Assembly: GCF_000695685.1 (NCBI RefSeq)
Contig: NZ_JFFR01000033.1
Location: forward strand, 359,816 to 423,815
DNA from: Vibrio fortis
GTDB taxonomy: Bacteria > Pseudomonadota > Gammaproteobacteria > Enterobacterales > Vibrionaceae
Direction: 5' to 3'
Length of the DNA: 64,000 nt
Shown here: positions 16,055-25,160 of the stretch, in pieces
Numbering within the stretch: the first letter of the stretch is position 1
Layout of the letters: every line of letters begins with the position of its first letter
Position numbers and translations under genes: made by a program
Notes under the pieces: model-generated
The model's input: the letters and a program-made list of their open reading frames with translations, nothing else
Database searches by the model: none
What the model was told of the DNA's origin: nothing

Positions 16055-16912
16055 ATGAGCAATAAGGTTATCCTTGTTGTTCTAGATGGACTGAATTATC
16101 AGGTGGCCCGTAATTGCATGGGTTACCTGAATGGTCTTCTAGAACTGAGTCACTCGCCTAGTAATCAGAGTGATTCACAAAGCCCATTGCAAGGCAAAAT
16201 GCGCGCGACGCTTTATCCGATGCAATGTGAACTACCTTCTATGTCGCGCCCACTCTATGAGTGCATCTTAACTGGGGTTCGCCCTGCGGAGAGCGGCATC
16301 GTCAACAATCAGATTGTGCGCCTTTCCAATCATGAGTCGATCTTTAGCTTGGCGAAAACTCAGGGTAAAACCACCGCTGCAGCGGCGTATCACTGGGTGA
16401 GCGAGCTTTATAATCGTGCGCCATTCAATCCGGTTCGAGATCGTTTTACTCATGACGAGAGTTTGAACATTCAACACGGCTGCTTCTACCACTGGGACCA
16501 CTACCCAGATGAGGCACTGTTTCTTGATGCCGAACACTTGCGCTTAACGTATCAGCCAGATTTCTTGTTGATCCACCCTATGAATATTGACGACATGGGC
16601 CACAAGCATGGACTGGACTCACGCCAGTATCGCAATAGTGCACGTGGTGCCGATATCTTCTTGTCGAACTACATTAAAGGTTGGATTGAAGATGGCTATC
16701 AAGTGATTGTGACTAGCGATCACGGCATGAACGACGACCTTTCTCACGGTGGCATTCTGGCTGAAGAGCGTGAAGTCCCATTCTTTGTGATTGGTGACAA
16801 ATTCACGCATCAAGAGTGTCAGGTAAAACAAACCGATATCTGCGGCACTGTTTGCCAACTCCTTAATTTAGAACACAATAAATCTTACACTCAGGAATTG
16901 TTAGCACTATGA
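16055..16912 (+). CDS. Alkaline-phosphatase-superfamily hydrolase (nucleotide pyrophosphatase type)
   Basis: A 285-residue enzyme of the type I phosphodiesterase/nucleotide pyrophosphatase group, shorter than most members. The two-metal site is complete: Asp 11 in VLDGLN, a Ser nucleophile (Ser 64 by alignment to TFPN-type motifs) in PSMSRPLY, Asp 179 and His 183 in NIDDMGHKHG, Asp 222 and His 223 in TSDHGM, and His 231 in SHGG. There is no signal peptide, so it works in the cytoplasm after import by the adjoining ABC transporter. Its stop overlaps the next start (ATGA). It would cleave a phosphodiester, pyrophosphate or a C-P bond as in phosphonoacetate hydrolase. Confidence 0.8.
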   Translation: MSNKVILVVLDGLNYQVARNCMGYLNGLLELSHSPSNQSDSQSPLQGKMRATLYPMQCELPSMSRPLYECILTGVRPAESGIVNNQIVRLSNHESIFSLAKTQGKTTAAAAYHWVSELYNRAPFNPVRDRFTHDESLNIQHGCFYHWDHYPDEALFLDAEHLRLTYQPDFLLIHPMNIDDMGHKHGLDSRQYRNSARGADIFLSNYIKGWIEDGYQVIVTSDHGMNDDLSHGGILAEEREVPFFVIGDKFTHQECQVKQTDICGTVCQLLNLEHNKSYTQELLAL

Positions 16913-17814
16913 GCAGTCCTGCCATTACCCAAAAATCGAATTCACTAAACGCAAACGCGTCGAAACCTAAGGCCTCTTCTTGGTTCAAACGTTTTAAGCC
17001 CGCTTTATGGTTGGCGCCGTTTGCACTGTTTTTCTATCTGTTTCAGCTAGCCCCTATGGTTTGGGTACTGATAAACAGCTTCTTTTACGACGGCGAGTTG
17101 TCGCTCGAAAACTACACCGAGGTGTTTGATTCTGCTTTCATGATGCAGGCCTTTGGTAATAGTTTGTGGCTGTCCGTGTGGTCGAGTGTGTTTGGCCTAG
17201 CGATTGCTACCTTATTGGTTTCTTCTCTGCGTCGCGTTGACTGTAAAATTCGCGACGGCGTGATCGCCTTTACCAACATGAGTAGTAACTTTGCCGGTGT
17301 ACCACTCTCTTTCGCTTTCATCATCATCCTTGGTACCAACGGTGCGATAACCTTGTTGCTGAAGCAATATGGTCTATTGGGAGAGTTTGACCTCTACGGA
17401 AAGTGGGGTTTGTTGGCGATCTATATCTACTTTCAAATTCCATTGGCAGTGTTGCTGTTATACCCAGCGTTTGATGCGTTGAGCGACGATTGGCAGGCAG
17501 CGTCTGCATTGCTTGGCGCAAAGACGTGGCAATACTGGCTTAAGGTTGGCTTACCTGTGCTATCTCCAGCGCTATTCGGTACTTTTATTATTCTGATCGC
17601 CAACGCGATAGGTGCTTACGCCAGTGTCTATGCACTCACTTCAGGTAACTACAACGTCATTACTATTCGAATCGCGAGTCTGGTATCTGGAGACCTGTTC
17701 CTTGAACCAAATCTAGCCGCTGCAATTTCTGTGATTCTGATGGCGATGCTGGCATTTATCACCGTGATTAACCAATGGCTTATCAGTAAGAGTTATGCAG
17801 GGAAGAAAAGCTAA
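16909..17814 (+). CDS. ABC transporter permease 1
   Basis: A 301-residue inner-membrane permease with about six hydrophobic helices, the first near residues 34-54 (APFALFFYLFQLAPMVWVL). The EAA-type coupling loop is visible near DDWQAASALLGAKTWQYWLK. It belongs to the binding-protein-dependent permease family shared by iron, phosphonate and spermidine transporters. It overlaps the hydrolase gene by 4 bp and the next permease by 1 bp, indicating strict co-expression. Confidence 0.85.
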   Translation: MSSPAITQKSNSLNANASKPKASSWFKRFKPALWLAPFALFFYLFQLAPMVWVLINSFFYDGELSLENYTEVFDSAFMMQAFGNSLWLSVWSSVFGLAIATLLVSSLRRVDCKIRDGVIAFTNMSSNFAGVPLSFAFIIILGTNGAITLLLKQYGLLGEFDLYGKWGLLAIYIYFQIPLAVLLLYPAFDALSDDWQAASALLGAKTWQYWLKVGLPVLSPALFGTFIILIANAIGAYASVYALTSGNYNVITIRIASLVSGDLFLEPNLAAAISVILMAMLAFITVINQWLISKSYAGKKS

Positions 17815-18599
17815 TGCAAAACGTTAATACTCGCTTTCATAAAACGGTGGTTTTCTCGATCGTTGGTATCATGATGATTCCAATTCTTGCCACGTTCGTT
17901 TACTCGCTGTCATCACGTTGGGGAGCTACTATTCTTCCAGATGGTTTTACTCTGGATTGGTACGTTAGCCTACTGACGGACCCTCGCTTCCTACAAGCGT
18001 TTGGTCGTTCACTGTTTATCTGTATCGTGGCATTAGCATTGAGTGTGGTGCTGATTCTTCCGGCAATATTTGTGGTGTTCTACTATTTCCCGAAACTGGA
18101 TAAAGTAATGAATATCATGATCTTATTGCCGTTCGCTGTGCCACCTGTGGTCTCTTCGGTTGGCCTGCTACAGCTGTATGCCGACAGTGAAATTGCACTT
18201 ATCGGCACACCTTGGATCTTGATTGGCACCTACTTCACCATTGCTCTGCCATTCATGTATCGCGCAATCGCTAACAGCTTTCAGGCGATCAATTTGCAAG
18301 ATCTGATGGACGCTGCGCACTTACTCGGTGCGAGCACCACTAAGGCTTTCTTGTTGATTATTTTACCGAACCTGAAGAAGGGTTTGATGGCTTCTCTGTT
18401 CCTATCGTTCTCGTTCCTACTGGGAGAGTTCGTGTTTGCTAACATTTTGGTTGGAACACGCTATGAGACCTTACAAATCTATCTATACAACATGCGTCAG
18501 ACCAGCGGCCACTTTACCTCTGCCTTGGTGATGACTTACTTCCTATTCATTTTCTTACTGACTTGGATGGCAAGTCGTTTTAGCCGTGGAGTCAAATAA
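17814..18599 (+). CDS. ABC transporter permease 2
   Basis: A 261-residue inner-membrane permease pairing with the preceding gene product. Helices begin near residue 12 (VVFSIVGIMMIPILATFVY), and the coupling loop is LQDLMDAAHLLGASTTKAFLLI. The start overlaps the previous stop (TAATG), as does its own stop with the next start, so the three transport genes are translationally coupled. Confidence 0.85.
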   Translation: MQNVNTRFHKTVVFSIVGIMMIPILATFVYSLSSRWGATILPDGFTLDWYVSLLTDPRFLQAFGRSLFICIVALALSVVLILPAIFVVFYYFPKLDKVMNIMILLPFAVPPVVSSVGLLQLYADSEIALIGTPWILIGTYFTIALPFMYRAIANSFQAINLQDLMDAAHLLGASTTKAFLLIILPNLKKGLMASLFLSFSFLLGEFVFANILVGTRYETLQIYLYNMRQTSGHFTSALVMTYFLFIFLLTWMASRFSRGVK

Positions 18600-19618
18600 T
18601 GAGTTATGTAAACGCACACAATCTAACGAAAAGTTTCGGTGACAACACCGTTTTTGAAGACATTCAATTCACTATCGAGAAAGGTGAGTTTATTACCCTG
18701 CTTGGGCCAAGTGGTTGTGGTAAATCAACCTTGCTACGTAGCTTGGCGGGACTAAATCCAGTCGATGATGGCCAAATCTGGGTCAATGGTGAAGACATCA
18801 CCCACCAAGCGCCACAGCAGCGCGGCATCGGTATGGTTTTCCAATCCTATGCATTGTTTCCAAACATGACGGTGGAGGGAAACATCGCCTTTGGTTTGAA
18901 AATGAAAAAGCTGGCTGGCGACGAAATCAAACGTGAAGTAGCAAAAGTGATTGAGCTGGTGGACTTGAAAGGTAAAGAGACCTTCTATCCACATCAGTTA
19001 TCAGGTGGTCAGCGTCAACGCGTCGCTCTAGCGCGTGCTCTGGTGGTTAAGCCACGTATTCTGTTGCTTGATGAACCGCTATCGGCATTGGATGCCAAGA
19101 TCCGTAAGCACCTTCGTCAGCAGATCCGTGATATCCAAAAAGAGATGGATCTAACGACTATCTTTGTTACTCACGATCAAGAAGAGGCGATGATCATGTC
19201 CGATCGCATCTTCTTGATGAACAAAGGTGAGATCGTTCAGGCAGGCACACCTGAAGAGATCTACACTCAACCTGCCAATGAGTTTGTCGCAGGCTTTATG
19301 GGACACTACAACTTAGTACAAGCGAACAAAGCTAAACAACTTTTCGATATCGACACCGACTGGAAGGTCGCGATACGCCCTGAATCTATTTATGTCAAAG
19401 AGCAGGGAAGACAATACGGTGCACATATTTCAGCACCAAAAACGGGTACGATCCGTAATCATCAGCTGCTGGGCAACGTGATTCGCTATCAAGTTGATGT
19501 GGATGAGTGTGAGCTTACTGTTGACCTATTAAATCGCTCTTCTGAGCGTCTATTGGCCAACGGTAGCCAACTAGAGTTGCTATTTAATCTAAATGAAATT
19601 CAGCCTGTGAGAGCCTAA
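18599..19618 (+). CDS. ABC transporter ATP-binding protein
   Basis: A 339-residue ATPase of the spermidine/iron/phosphonate importer class. Walker A GPSGCGKST near 38-46, signature LSGGQRQRV near 133, Walker B ILLLDEPLSALDA near 156 and the switch His in VTHDQEEAM are intact. The C-terminal 100 residues form a TOBE-like regulatory region. It energises the two permeases upstream. The HAD phosphatase starts 1 bp after its stop. Confidence 0.9.
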   Translation: MSYVNAHNLTKSFGDNTVFEDIQFTIEKGEFITLLGPSGCGKSTLLRSLAGLNPVDDGQIWVNGEDITHQAPQQRGIGMVFQSYALFPNMTVEGNIAFGLKMKKLAGDEIKREVAKVIELVDLKGKETFYPHQLSGGQRQRVALARALVVKPRILLLDEPLSALDAKIRKHLRQQIRDIQKEMDLTTIFVTHDQEEAMIMSDRIFLMNKGEIVQAGTPEEIYTQPANEFVAGFMGHYNLVQANKAKQLFDIDTDWKVAIRPESIYVKEQGRQYGAHISAPKTGTIRNHQLLGNVIRYQVDVDECELTVDLLNRSSERLLANGSQLELLFNLNEIQPVRA

Positions 19619-19619
19619 G

Positions 19620-20279
19620 ATGTCTAAGCCTTTGTATGTATTTGATATGGATGAAACCCTAGTCAACGGCGATGCTGCGATGATGTGGAATGAGTTCTTA
19701 GTCGAAAAAGGTATTGCGAGTGATGCAAGTTTTGTTGAAGAAGATCAGCGTCTTATGGGGCTTTATACCCAAGGTAAGCTGGATATGGAAGATTACCTAA
19801 CATTCGCCATGCAGCCGCTTGGTGATATGACGACACAACAGGTGAATCCCTTGGTTGAGGAGTGCGTTGACACCAAAGTTCTACCTAATCTGTTCAAGCA
19901 GACTCTGCCATTGATAGAACAGCTAAAGCGCGATGAAATCGACATGCTGATCATCTCTGCCAGTGTAACTTTTTTGGTTGAAGTAGTAGGACGCAAACTT
20001 GGCATTCCAGAGGCACTAGGTATCGATCTGGTTGAGAAGCAAGGCCGCTACACGTCCAAAATAGAGGGCGTGCCAAGCTATCGAGAAGGTAAAGTGACAC
20101 GTTTAGAGCAGTGGATCGCTGCACAACCGGCAACTTACTCAGAGATTCATTTCTACACTGACTCGATCAATGATCTGTCTCTTTGTGAGTATGCGGATTA
20201 TGCGTATTTGGTGAACCCATGCCCACGATTGAAGGCATTGGCCGATAGACCGAATTGGCAGATCCTGAATTGGGACTAG
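19620..20279 (+). CDS. HAD-IB family phosphatase
   Basis: A 219-residue HAD-superfamily hydrolase of the IB (phosphoserine-phosphatase-like) group. Motif I FDMDETLVNGD gives nucleophile Asp 9 and general acid Asp 11; motif II is LIISAS; motif III is the Lys in REGKVTRLE; motif IV is FYTDSINDLSL. All catalytic residues are present. As the last gene of the organophosphate-type operon it probably removes phosphate from the monoester released by the upstream hydrolase. A role as phosphoserine phosphatase is unlikely given the context. Confidence 0.82.
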   Translation: MSKPLYVFDMDETLVNGDAAMMWNEFLVEKGIASDASFVEEDQRLMGLYTQGKLDMEDYLTFAMQPLGDMTTQQVNPLVEECVDTKVLPNLFKQTLPLIEQLKRDEIDMLIISASVTFLVEVVGRKLGIPEALGIDLVEKQGRYTSKIEGVPSYREGKVTRLEQWIAAQPATYSEIHFYTDSINDLSLCEYADYAYLVNPCPRLKALADRPNWQILNWD

Positions 20280-20302
20280 CGGCGATTGTGGTCGATTGAA
20301 CA

Positions 20303-20331
20303 AAAAACTCCGACATTAGGTCGGAGTTTTT
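20303..20331 (+). terminator. Terminator after the HAD phosphatase gene
   Basis: CTCCGAC (20308-20314) pairs with GTCGGAG (20320-20326), extended by A-T pairs and followed by T. It closes the operon that begins at 14946. Confidence 0.9.
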
Positions 20332-20511
20332 GTTTTGGATGAGCGGTAAACTTAATATCTCGTCAATTGCTTTTAGGACGTCAACTTCATTCTCAAAATG
20401 AGAAAACTCTCTCCAGCGTTACTAACTTCATGAAATTAAACGACTAAATTTTAGGCACCTTACTTGCTCTCTTCTATTTTACACATTTACAGTCAGTTGA
20501 GAGGGAAGATA

Positions 20512-22191
20512 ATGAGAATATGGAATCCACTGGTTGCGGCAGGCTGCATGGTTCCCAGCCTAGCACTAGCATTAACAACGTCCGATTTTACTTTTGAATC
20601 TGGAGCAGACAGCTCAAATTACTCTGCCTTAGGTAAGCCCAACGATACCTATTCGATTGCCGGAACATTGCCTCATGACACGCTAGACAATGTCTACTCG
20701 ATGTTGCCTGAAGGAACCTATGTCAACAGTGCCTTCATCGCGCCAGAGCGTTACTCCAATATTGATATTGACGACGAATTGGGTGGTGCCGAGTTCGCAT
20801 CGGCAAAAATCACTTTTTTGAATGAAGGGGCGGGCTATCGAAACGCGCTCGGTTATTTTGTCTACGATACCAATAATCCGCCAGCTTCAATTGACGACAT
20901 TACGGCGAATACCATCGTTTTTCCCAACACTTCAAAAGCGCCAGATGGTGAAATGGTCGAAGGTGACACCATAGACCTCGGGGTAGAGTTAACCGCGGGT
21001 CAAACCCTCGCTTTCTTTGTAGTTCCCAATGGTTGGGGGTGGTCGGGTTCATACAATAACATTGCTTCACTTGGTAATTGGGGCACCCCTTTTTACAGTT
21101 ACTCTGAACTTAACCCTGAGAACACGGCAAGTCTGCGAAGACATAATGTGGCCTTTATCGACACTGAGAATGAGTTCTTCGTACTGGGCTTTGAAGACCT
21201 AAAACGTACGGGGGGCGACCATGACTTTAATGACCTGTTGTTCACGGTTGAAGTGACTCCGTTTACTGCGGTGGATGGGGTTAACCCAGACGGTTCAACA
21301 GACTCAAAATATGAGCCATTGGTGCAGCAAGACAGCGACATCACCATCACCTCTGTTTACCCAAGTGGTAGTGATTATGCGACCATCGCATTTGAGGACA
21401 GATGGCCGTTGATGGGTGATTACGACTTCAATGATGTGGTATGGCGTTACCAAATTACAGAGCAGTTGAATGGTCAGCGTGAACTGAAAAACATCAGTTT
21501 TGACTATACGCTGCAAGCAATGGGAGCAGGCTTCTCAAACGGCTATGGTATCCATCTTCCGGGCGTTGACCCTAGTAACATTGCTAATGCGACTCTGACC
21601 CGTAATGGTGTTGCGGTTAGTCATTCGATTGTAAAGCAGGGTACTAGCGATGCAGTATTGATTGTTTCAGAAGACCTTAAAGTGGATCTTCAAAACCTAG
21701 GTGAACTTACAGAAAGCTGTGCATTCTATCGCACTCAAGTTGACTGTTTGGGTACCCAAAATGTCGGCGCATTGCAGTACCAACTCTATGTTGAGTTCAC
21801 GACCCCAGTGTCTCGAGACATTGTCGGTTATCCACCTTACGACTCCTTTATTTTTGCTGCTCAATACATGTATCACGGTGACTTTACGAGCGAGGCTCCT
21901 GGATTCACATGGCAGACTCATTTGAAGCAGTTCTCGGGTACCAGTGACATGAACAATGCTTTCTTCAATATCCATGATGATAAGTCTGACAACGTTGCGT
22001 CGTTTACTACGGAAAACAATATGCCGTGGGCGATAAACATTCGTGACGAGTGGGATCATCCGATTGAATACACAGACATTTGTGAGGCCTACCTAACCTT
22101 TGATGACTGGGTAGAAGCGAGCGGAGAAAGCCATGGTGAGTGGTACAAAACCGCTGTAGAAAACACTTCAGTATCAGCAACGGGCGAATAA
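20512..22191 (+). CDS. LruC-domain / DUF4114 exported protein
   Basis: About 559 residues. The open frame starts earlier, but ATG at 20512 has an AGAGGGAAGATA ribosome site and yields a signal peptide (MRIWNPLVAAGCMVPSLALA). The middle holds a DUF4114-like segment around GGDHDFNDLLFTVEV; the C-terminal half holds an LruC-type region around GDYDFNDVVWRYQI. Both motifs are Asp-rich DxDFND loops that probably bind calcium. The protein should be exported to the periplasm or cell surface. Function is unknown; LruC was named for a Leptospira outer-surface protein. It precedes a Gly-rich lipoprotein by 10 bp. Confidence 0.8.
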   Translation: MRIWNPLVAAGCMVPSLALALTTSDFTFESGADSSNYSALGKPNDTYSIAGTLPHDTLDNVYSMLPEGTYVNSAFIAPERYSNIDIDDELGGAEFASAKITFLNEGAGYRNALGYFVYDTNNPPASIDDITANTIVFPNTSKAPDGEMVEGDTIDLGVELTAGQTLAFFVVPNGWGWSGSYNNIASLGNWGTPFYSYSELNPENTASLRRHNVAFIDTENEFFVLGFEDLKRTGGDHDFNDLLFTVEVTPFTAVDGVNPDGSTDSKYEPLVQQDSDITITSVYPSGSDYATIAFEDRWPLMGDYDFNDVVWRYQITEQLNGQRELKNISFDYTLQAMGAGFSNGYGIHLPGVDPSNIANATLTRNGVAVSHSIVKQGTSDAVLIVSEDLKVDLQNLGELTESCAFYRTQVDCLGTQNVGALQYQLYVEFTTPVSRDIVGYPPYDSFIFAAQYMYHGDFTSEAPGFTWQTHLKQFSGTSDMNNAFFNIHDDKSDNVASFTTENNMPWAINIRDEWDHPIEYTDICEAYLTFDDWVEASGESHGEWYKTAVENTSVSATGE

Positions 22192-22201
22192 GGAGAGCAT
22201 C

Positions 22202-22642
22202 ATGAAAACATCTATCAAGTTAATTAGCCTACTTTCCATTTCAGCCCTGACTGCATGTGGTGGCGGAGGAGGTGGAGGAGGTGGCTCAACGGCTCAACCT
22301 GCTACACCGGCTGCCGCTCAAGATATTGTTGCCCAGCGCGATTTTTCGTTTGATGTGGGTGAGAAAATTACCTTGTCGATCGATTATTCAGGGTCAACTA
22401 AGGGAGCGCTGCATCTCTATTCAGAAGCGGCATTTGTAAAAAACGATGGTGAAGTCATCCCAGATCCGGTTTCGCGCATTACTACCATCTACCCAGATCT
22501 TACCGACGAAGTCGAACTTGAGGTCAATACGAACTGGGACTCGCTATATGTGCGCTGGGTACCAATGACCAGCAGCGAATCAGAGCAAACTTGGAGTATT
22601 CCGTTGGGGCAGCCGAGTAACAGTTATCACCTTACTTTCTAG
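22202..22642 (+). CDS. Poly-Gly lipoprotein
   Basis: A 146-residue lipoprotein. The signal peptide ends in a lipobox ISALTAC with the modified Cys at 19. Nine glycines follow, encoded by GGN triplets, then a short Ala/Pro/Thr linker. The mature domain is beta-rich (FSFDVGEKITLSIDYSG, TTIYPDLTDEVELEV). Gly at +2 points to the outer membrane. AAGGAGAGCATC precedes the ATG, and the gene follows the LruC protein by 10 bp, so the two are likely made together and may interact. The Gly-codon tract could vary in length between strains. Confidence 0.75.
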   Translation: MKTSIKLISLLSISALTACGGGGGGGGGSTAQPATPAAAQDIVAQRDFSFDVGEKITLSIDYSGSTKGALHLYSEAAFVKNDGEVIPDPVSRITTIYPDLTDEVELEVNTNWDSLYVRWVPMTSSESEQTWSIPLGQPSNSYHLTF

Positions 22643-22670
22643 CTAACCTATTATCTAACTCCAAATCATG

Positions 22671-22703
22671 CGGAGAGTGCCATTGGCTACTCTCCGTTTT
22701 TTA
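22671..22703 (+). terminator. Terminator after the lipoprotein gene
   Basis: CGGAGAGT-GCC pairs with GGC-T-ACTCTCCG around ATT (22671-22696, one bulge) followed by six T. Confidence 0.85.
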
Positions 22704-23011
22704 TATTATCTCTTTTCAAGGTCATCTGTTTTTGACTCTTTCTATTTTCAAGCCTCAAGCCTTCCCTTTTTTCTGCTCATCTATTGAACAATCTTGCCTA
22801 AAACTATCGAGCAATAAACATCACACCTCAAATCTTTTGGGTATTTATTTAGTGGGCGAATGATTACGTAACTTATTGTTTTGGTGTTTATTTTTGTTGT
22901 TTTTACGTTTGTTTTGTAATTTCCTTGTTAAAATAATCATTTGAACCCTAACTAGTTTTCTGTCATTTTATAATTAATTGAACGTTCAATAAAAAATAAA
23001 AGGACCTAAAA
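22704..23011 (+). promoter_or_regulatory. betI promoter region
   Basis: AT-rich non-coding stretch before betI. The only clear element is the palindrome at 22977-22990, listed separately. No gene was seen. Confidence 0.5.
22977..22990. promoter_or_regulatory. Candidate BetI operator
   Basis: ATTGAACGTTCAAT is a perfect 14-bp palindrome 22 bp before the betI start. BetI represses its own bet operon, and TetR-family dimers bind such sites, so this is the probable choline-responsive operator. Confidence 0.65.
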
Positions 23012-23614
23012 ATGCCCAAGGTAGGGATGCCAGATATCCGAAAACCGCAACTCGTACAAGCCACAATGGCGGTGATCGATCGTGTCGGTTTGCATTCGGC
23101 CAGTATCGCTTTGATCAGTAAAGAAGCTGGCGTATCGACTGGGATCATCAACCACTATTTTGGTGGTAAGCATGGGCTGCTTGAAGAGACGATGCGCGAA
23201 ATCTTGCGCCAATTGTCGGTCACTATCACTAAAGCTCTAAAAGAGTTACCCGCTAACGCTCATCAACAAAGAATCAACGCCATCATCAACGGCAATTTCG
23301 AAGGCTACCAAGCAGAGAACAAGGTCGCGAAGACTTGGTTGGCGTTTTGGTCTTACTCAATGCACGACGCTCAGCTCAAAAGGCTACAACGTGTAAATGA
23401 AAAACGTCTTATTTCTCATTTGCTTATTGAACTAAAGGCACTTTTGAAGCCTGAGCAAGCTGAGTTAGTGGCGCATGGTATTGCATCGCTTATTGATGGT
23501 ATTTGGCTGCGCGGGACGCTCAACCCCGAAGGTATTGATGCCAACAAAGCGCGTGCAATCATCAACGATTATCTCGACAAACAGCTGACGTTCTATTCGC
23601 TGAATGTCGATTAA
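23012..23614 (+). CDS. betI: TetR-family choline-responsive repressor BetI
   Basis: A 200-residue TetR regulator. The N-terminal helix-turn-helix (about residues 10-55) contains ISKEAGVSTGIINHYFGGKHGLLE, which is characteristic of BetI. WLAFWSYSMHD in the ligand domain is also typical. It represses bet genes until choline enters. First gene of betI-betB-betA-choXWV; a perfect palindrome lies just upstream. RBS AAAAGGACC precedes the ATG. Confidence 0.93.
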   Translation: MPKVGMPDIRKPQLVQATMAVIDRVGLHSASIALISKEAGVSTGIINHYFGGKHGLLEETMREILRQLSVTITKALKELPANAHQQRINAIINGNFEGYQAENKVAKTWLAFWSYSMHDAQLKRLQRVNEKRLISHLLIELKALLKPEQAELVAHGIASLIDGIWLRGTLNPEGIDANKARAIINDYLDKQLTFYSLNVD

Positions 23615-23672
23615 CACCCGTAATTTTGAATGGGCCAGCAGAGCCTAAACATAAACTAAGTCAGAAACTCAC

Positions 23673-25133
23673 ATGGAAATGAACACTTTATACATAGATG
23701 GAAAAACGGTGGCTGCTACGTCTGGGGAAACCTTTGTCAGCACTAACCCTGCCAATGGTGAACCTATTGCGATCATAGGCCAAGCGTCCCAATCAGACCT
23801 CGATCAGGCGGTTGAATCGGCGAAGCGCGGCTTTGCTGTATGGTCTGCTATGAGTGCAGTGGAACGCAGTCGCATTTTGATGAAAGCGGTAGAAATACTT
23901 AGAACACGAAACGATAACCTTGCAAAGCTTGAGGTTGCTGATACTGGCAAGCCATTGCAGGAAGCGATTGAAGTGGATGTGGCCTCTGGCGCTGACGTAA
24001 TTGAGTACTACGCAGGTCTTGCTCCGACTCTGCAAGGTGAGCAACAACCCCTGAGCGAAAGCCAGTTTTTCTATACCCGCCGAGAACCTCTGGGTGTGTG
24101 TGCTGGTATAGGTGCTTGGAACTACCCAATTCAAATCGCAATGTGGAAGTCGGCACCTGCATTGGCCGCGGGCAATGCAATGGTGTTCAAGCCTTCAGAA
24201 GAGACTCCGCTTACTGCACTAAAATTGGCGGAGATCTTTACCGAAGCGGGTCTGCCTGACGGTGTGTTTAACGTTGTTCAAGGCGATTACCGAGTTGGCC
24301 AAATGCTGACGGCTCATCCAGATATTGCCAAAGTCTCTTTCACGGGGGAAACGGGTACGGGCAAAGCGGTAATGGCTGATAGTGCAAAGACGCTTAAGTC
24401 CGTCACCATGGAGCTTGGCGGTAAGTCGCCAATGATTATCTTTGATGATGCCAAGCTCGATGATGCGGTATCTGCCGCGATGGTGGCGAACTTCTACACC
24501 CAAGGTGAGGTGTGTACCAATGGCACACGAGTTTATGTGCATGAAAACATCTACCAAGAGTTTGTTGACCAGCTCAAGGCGCGTACAGAAAAGCTTGTGA
24601 TTGGTGACCCGATGGACATCGAAACGCAAATCGGTGCGCTCATCTCCAAACAGCATCTGTCTAAAGTCCTTGAAGCGATTGAGACGGCTAAGCAGTCTGG
24701 CGCAACTCTGCTGACTGGCGGCTATCAAGTGACTGACAATGGGCTAGGTAATGGCAATTTTGTTATCCCAACCGTATTCGTCGATTGTGACGATGACATG
24801 CCTCATGTTCAGCAGGAGATCTTTGGCCCTGTGATGTCAGTGCTCAAATTCACCGATGAAGACGATGTGATTCGCCGCGCGAACGACACTCATTATGGCT
24901 TGGCGGCGGGGGTATTCACTCAAAACCTATCGCGCGCGCACCGCGTGATTCATCAAATGCAGGCTGGAATTTGCTGGGTAAACACTTGGGGTGACTCACC
25001 AGCAGAGATGCCAGTTGGTGGCTATAAGCTATCTGGGATTGGTCGCGAAAATGGACCCGAAACTCTGCTTCATTACACCCAAACCAAGAGCATTCTTATT
25101 GAGCTAGGCGACTACGTCAGCCCTTATGCATAA
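23673..25133 (+). CDS. betB: Betaine aldehyde dehydrogenase
   Basis: A 486-residue NAD(P)-dependent aldehyde dehydrogenase converting betaine aldehyde to glycine betaine. GAWNYPIQIAMWKSAPALAAG near 150 binds cofactor, Glu lies in MELGGKSP near 250 and the catalytic Cys in YTQGEVCTNGTRV near 287, with the EVCTNGTRV stretch diagnostic of BetB. Length is typical. It is between betI and betA, the order known in proteobacteria. Produces the osmoprotectant glycine betaine in the cytoplasm. Confidence 0.94.
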   Translation: MEMNTLYIDGKTVAATSGETFVSTNPANGEPIAIIGQASQSDLDQAVESAKRGFAVWSAMSAVERSRILMKAVEILRTRNDNLAKLEVADTGKPLQEAIEVDVASGADVIEYYAGLAPTLQGEQQPLSESQFFYTRREPLGVCAGIGAWNYPIQIAMWKSAPALAAGNAMVFKPSEETPLTALKLAEIFTEAGLPDGVFNVVQGDYRVGQMLTAHPDIAKVSFTGETGTGKAVMADSAKTLKSVTMELGGKSPMIIFDDAKLDDAVSAAMVANFYTQGEVCTNGTRVYVHENIYQEFVDQLKARTEKLVIGDPMDIETQIGALISKQHLSKVLEAIETAKQSGATLLTGGYQVTDNGLGNGNFVIPTVFVDCDDDMPHVQQEIFGPVMSVLKFTDEDDVIRRANDTHYGLAAGVFTQNLSRAHRVIHQMQAGICWVNTWGDSPAEMPVGGYKLSGIGRENGPETLLHYTQTKSILIELGDYVSPYA

Positions 25134-25160
25134 CGCTTAACCTCTCACGGAGAACAGAAC

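Noticed and set aside
22255..22287. Poly-Gly tract as a contingency repeat proven to switch expression
   Set aside because: Codons are mixed GGN and a triplet change would not shift the frame; only linker length could vary.
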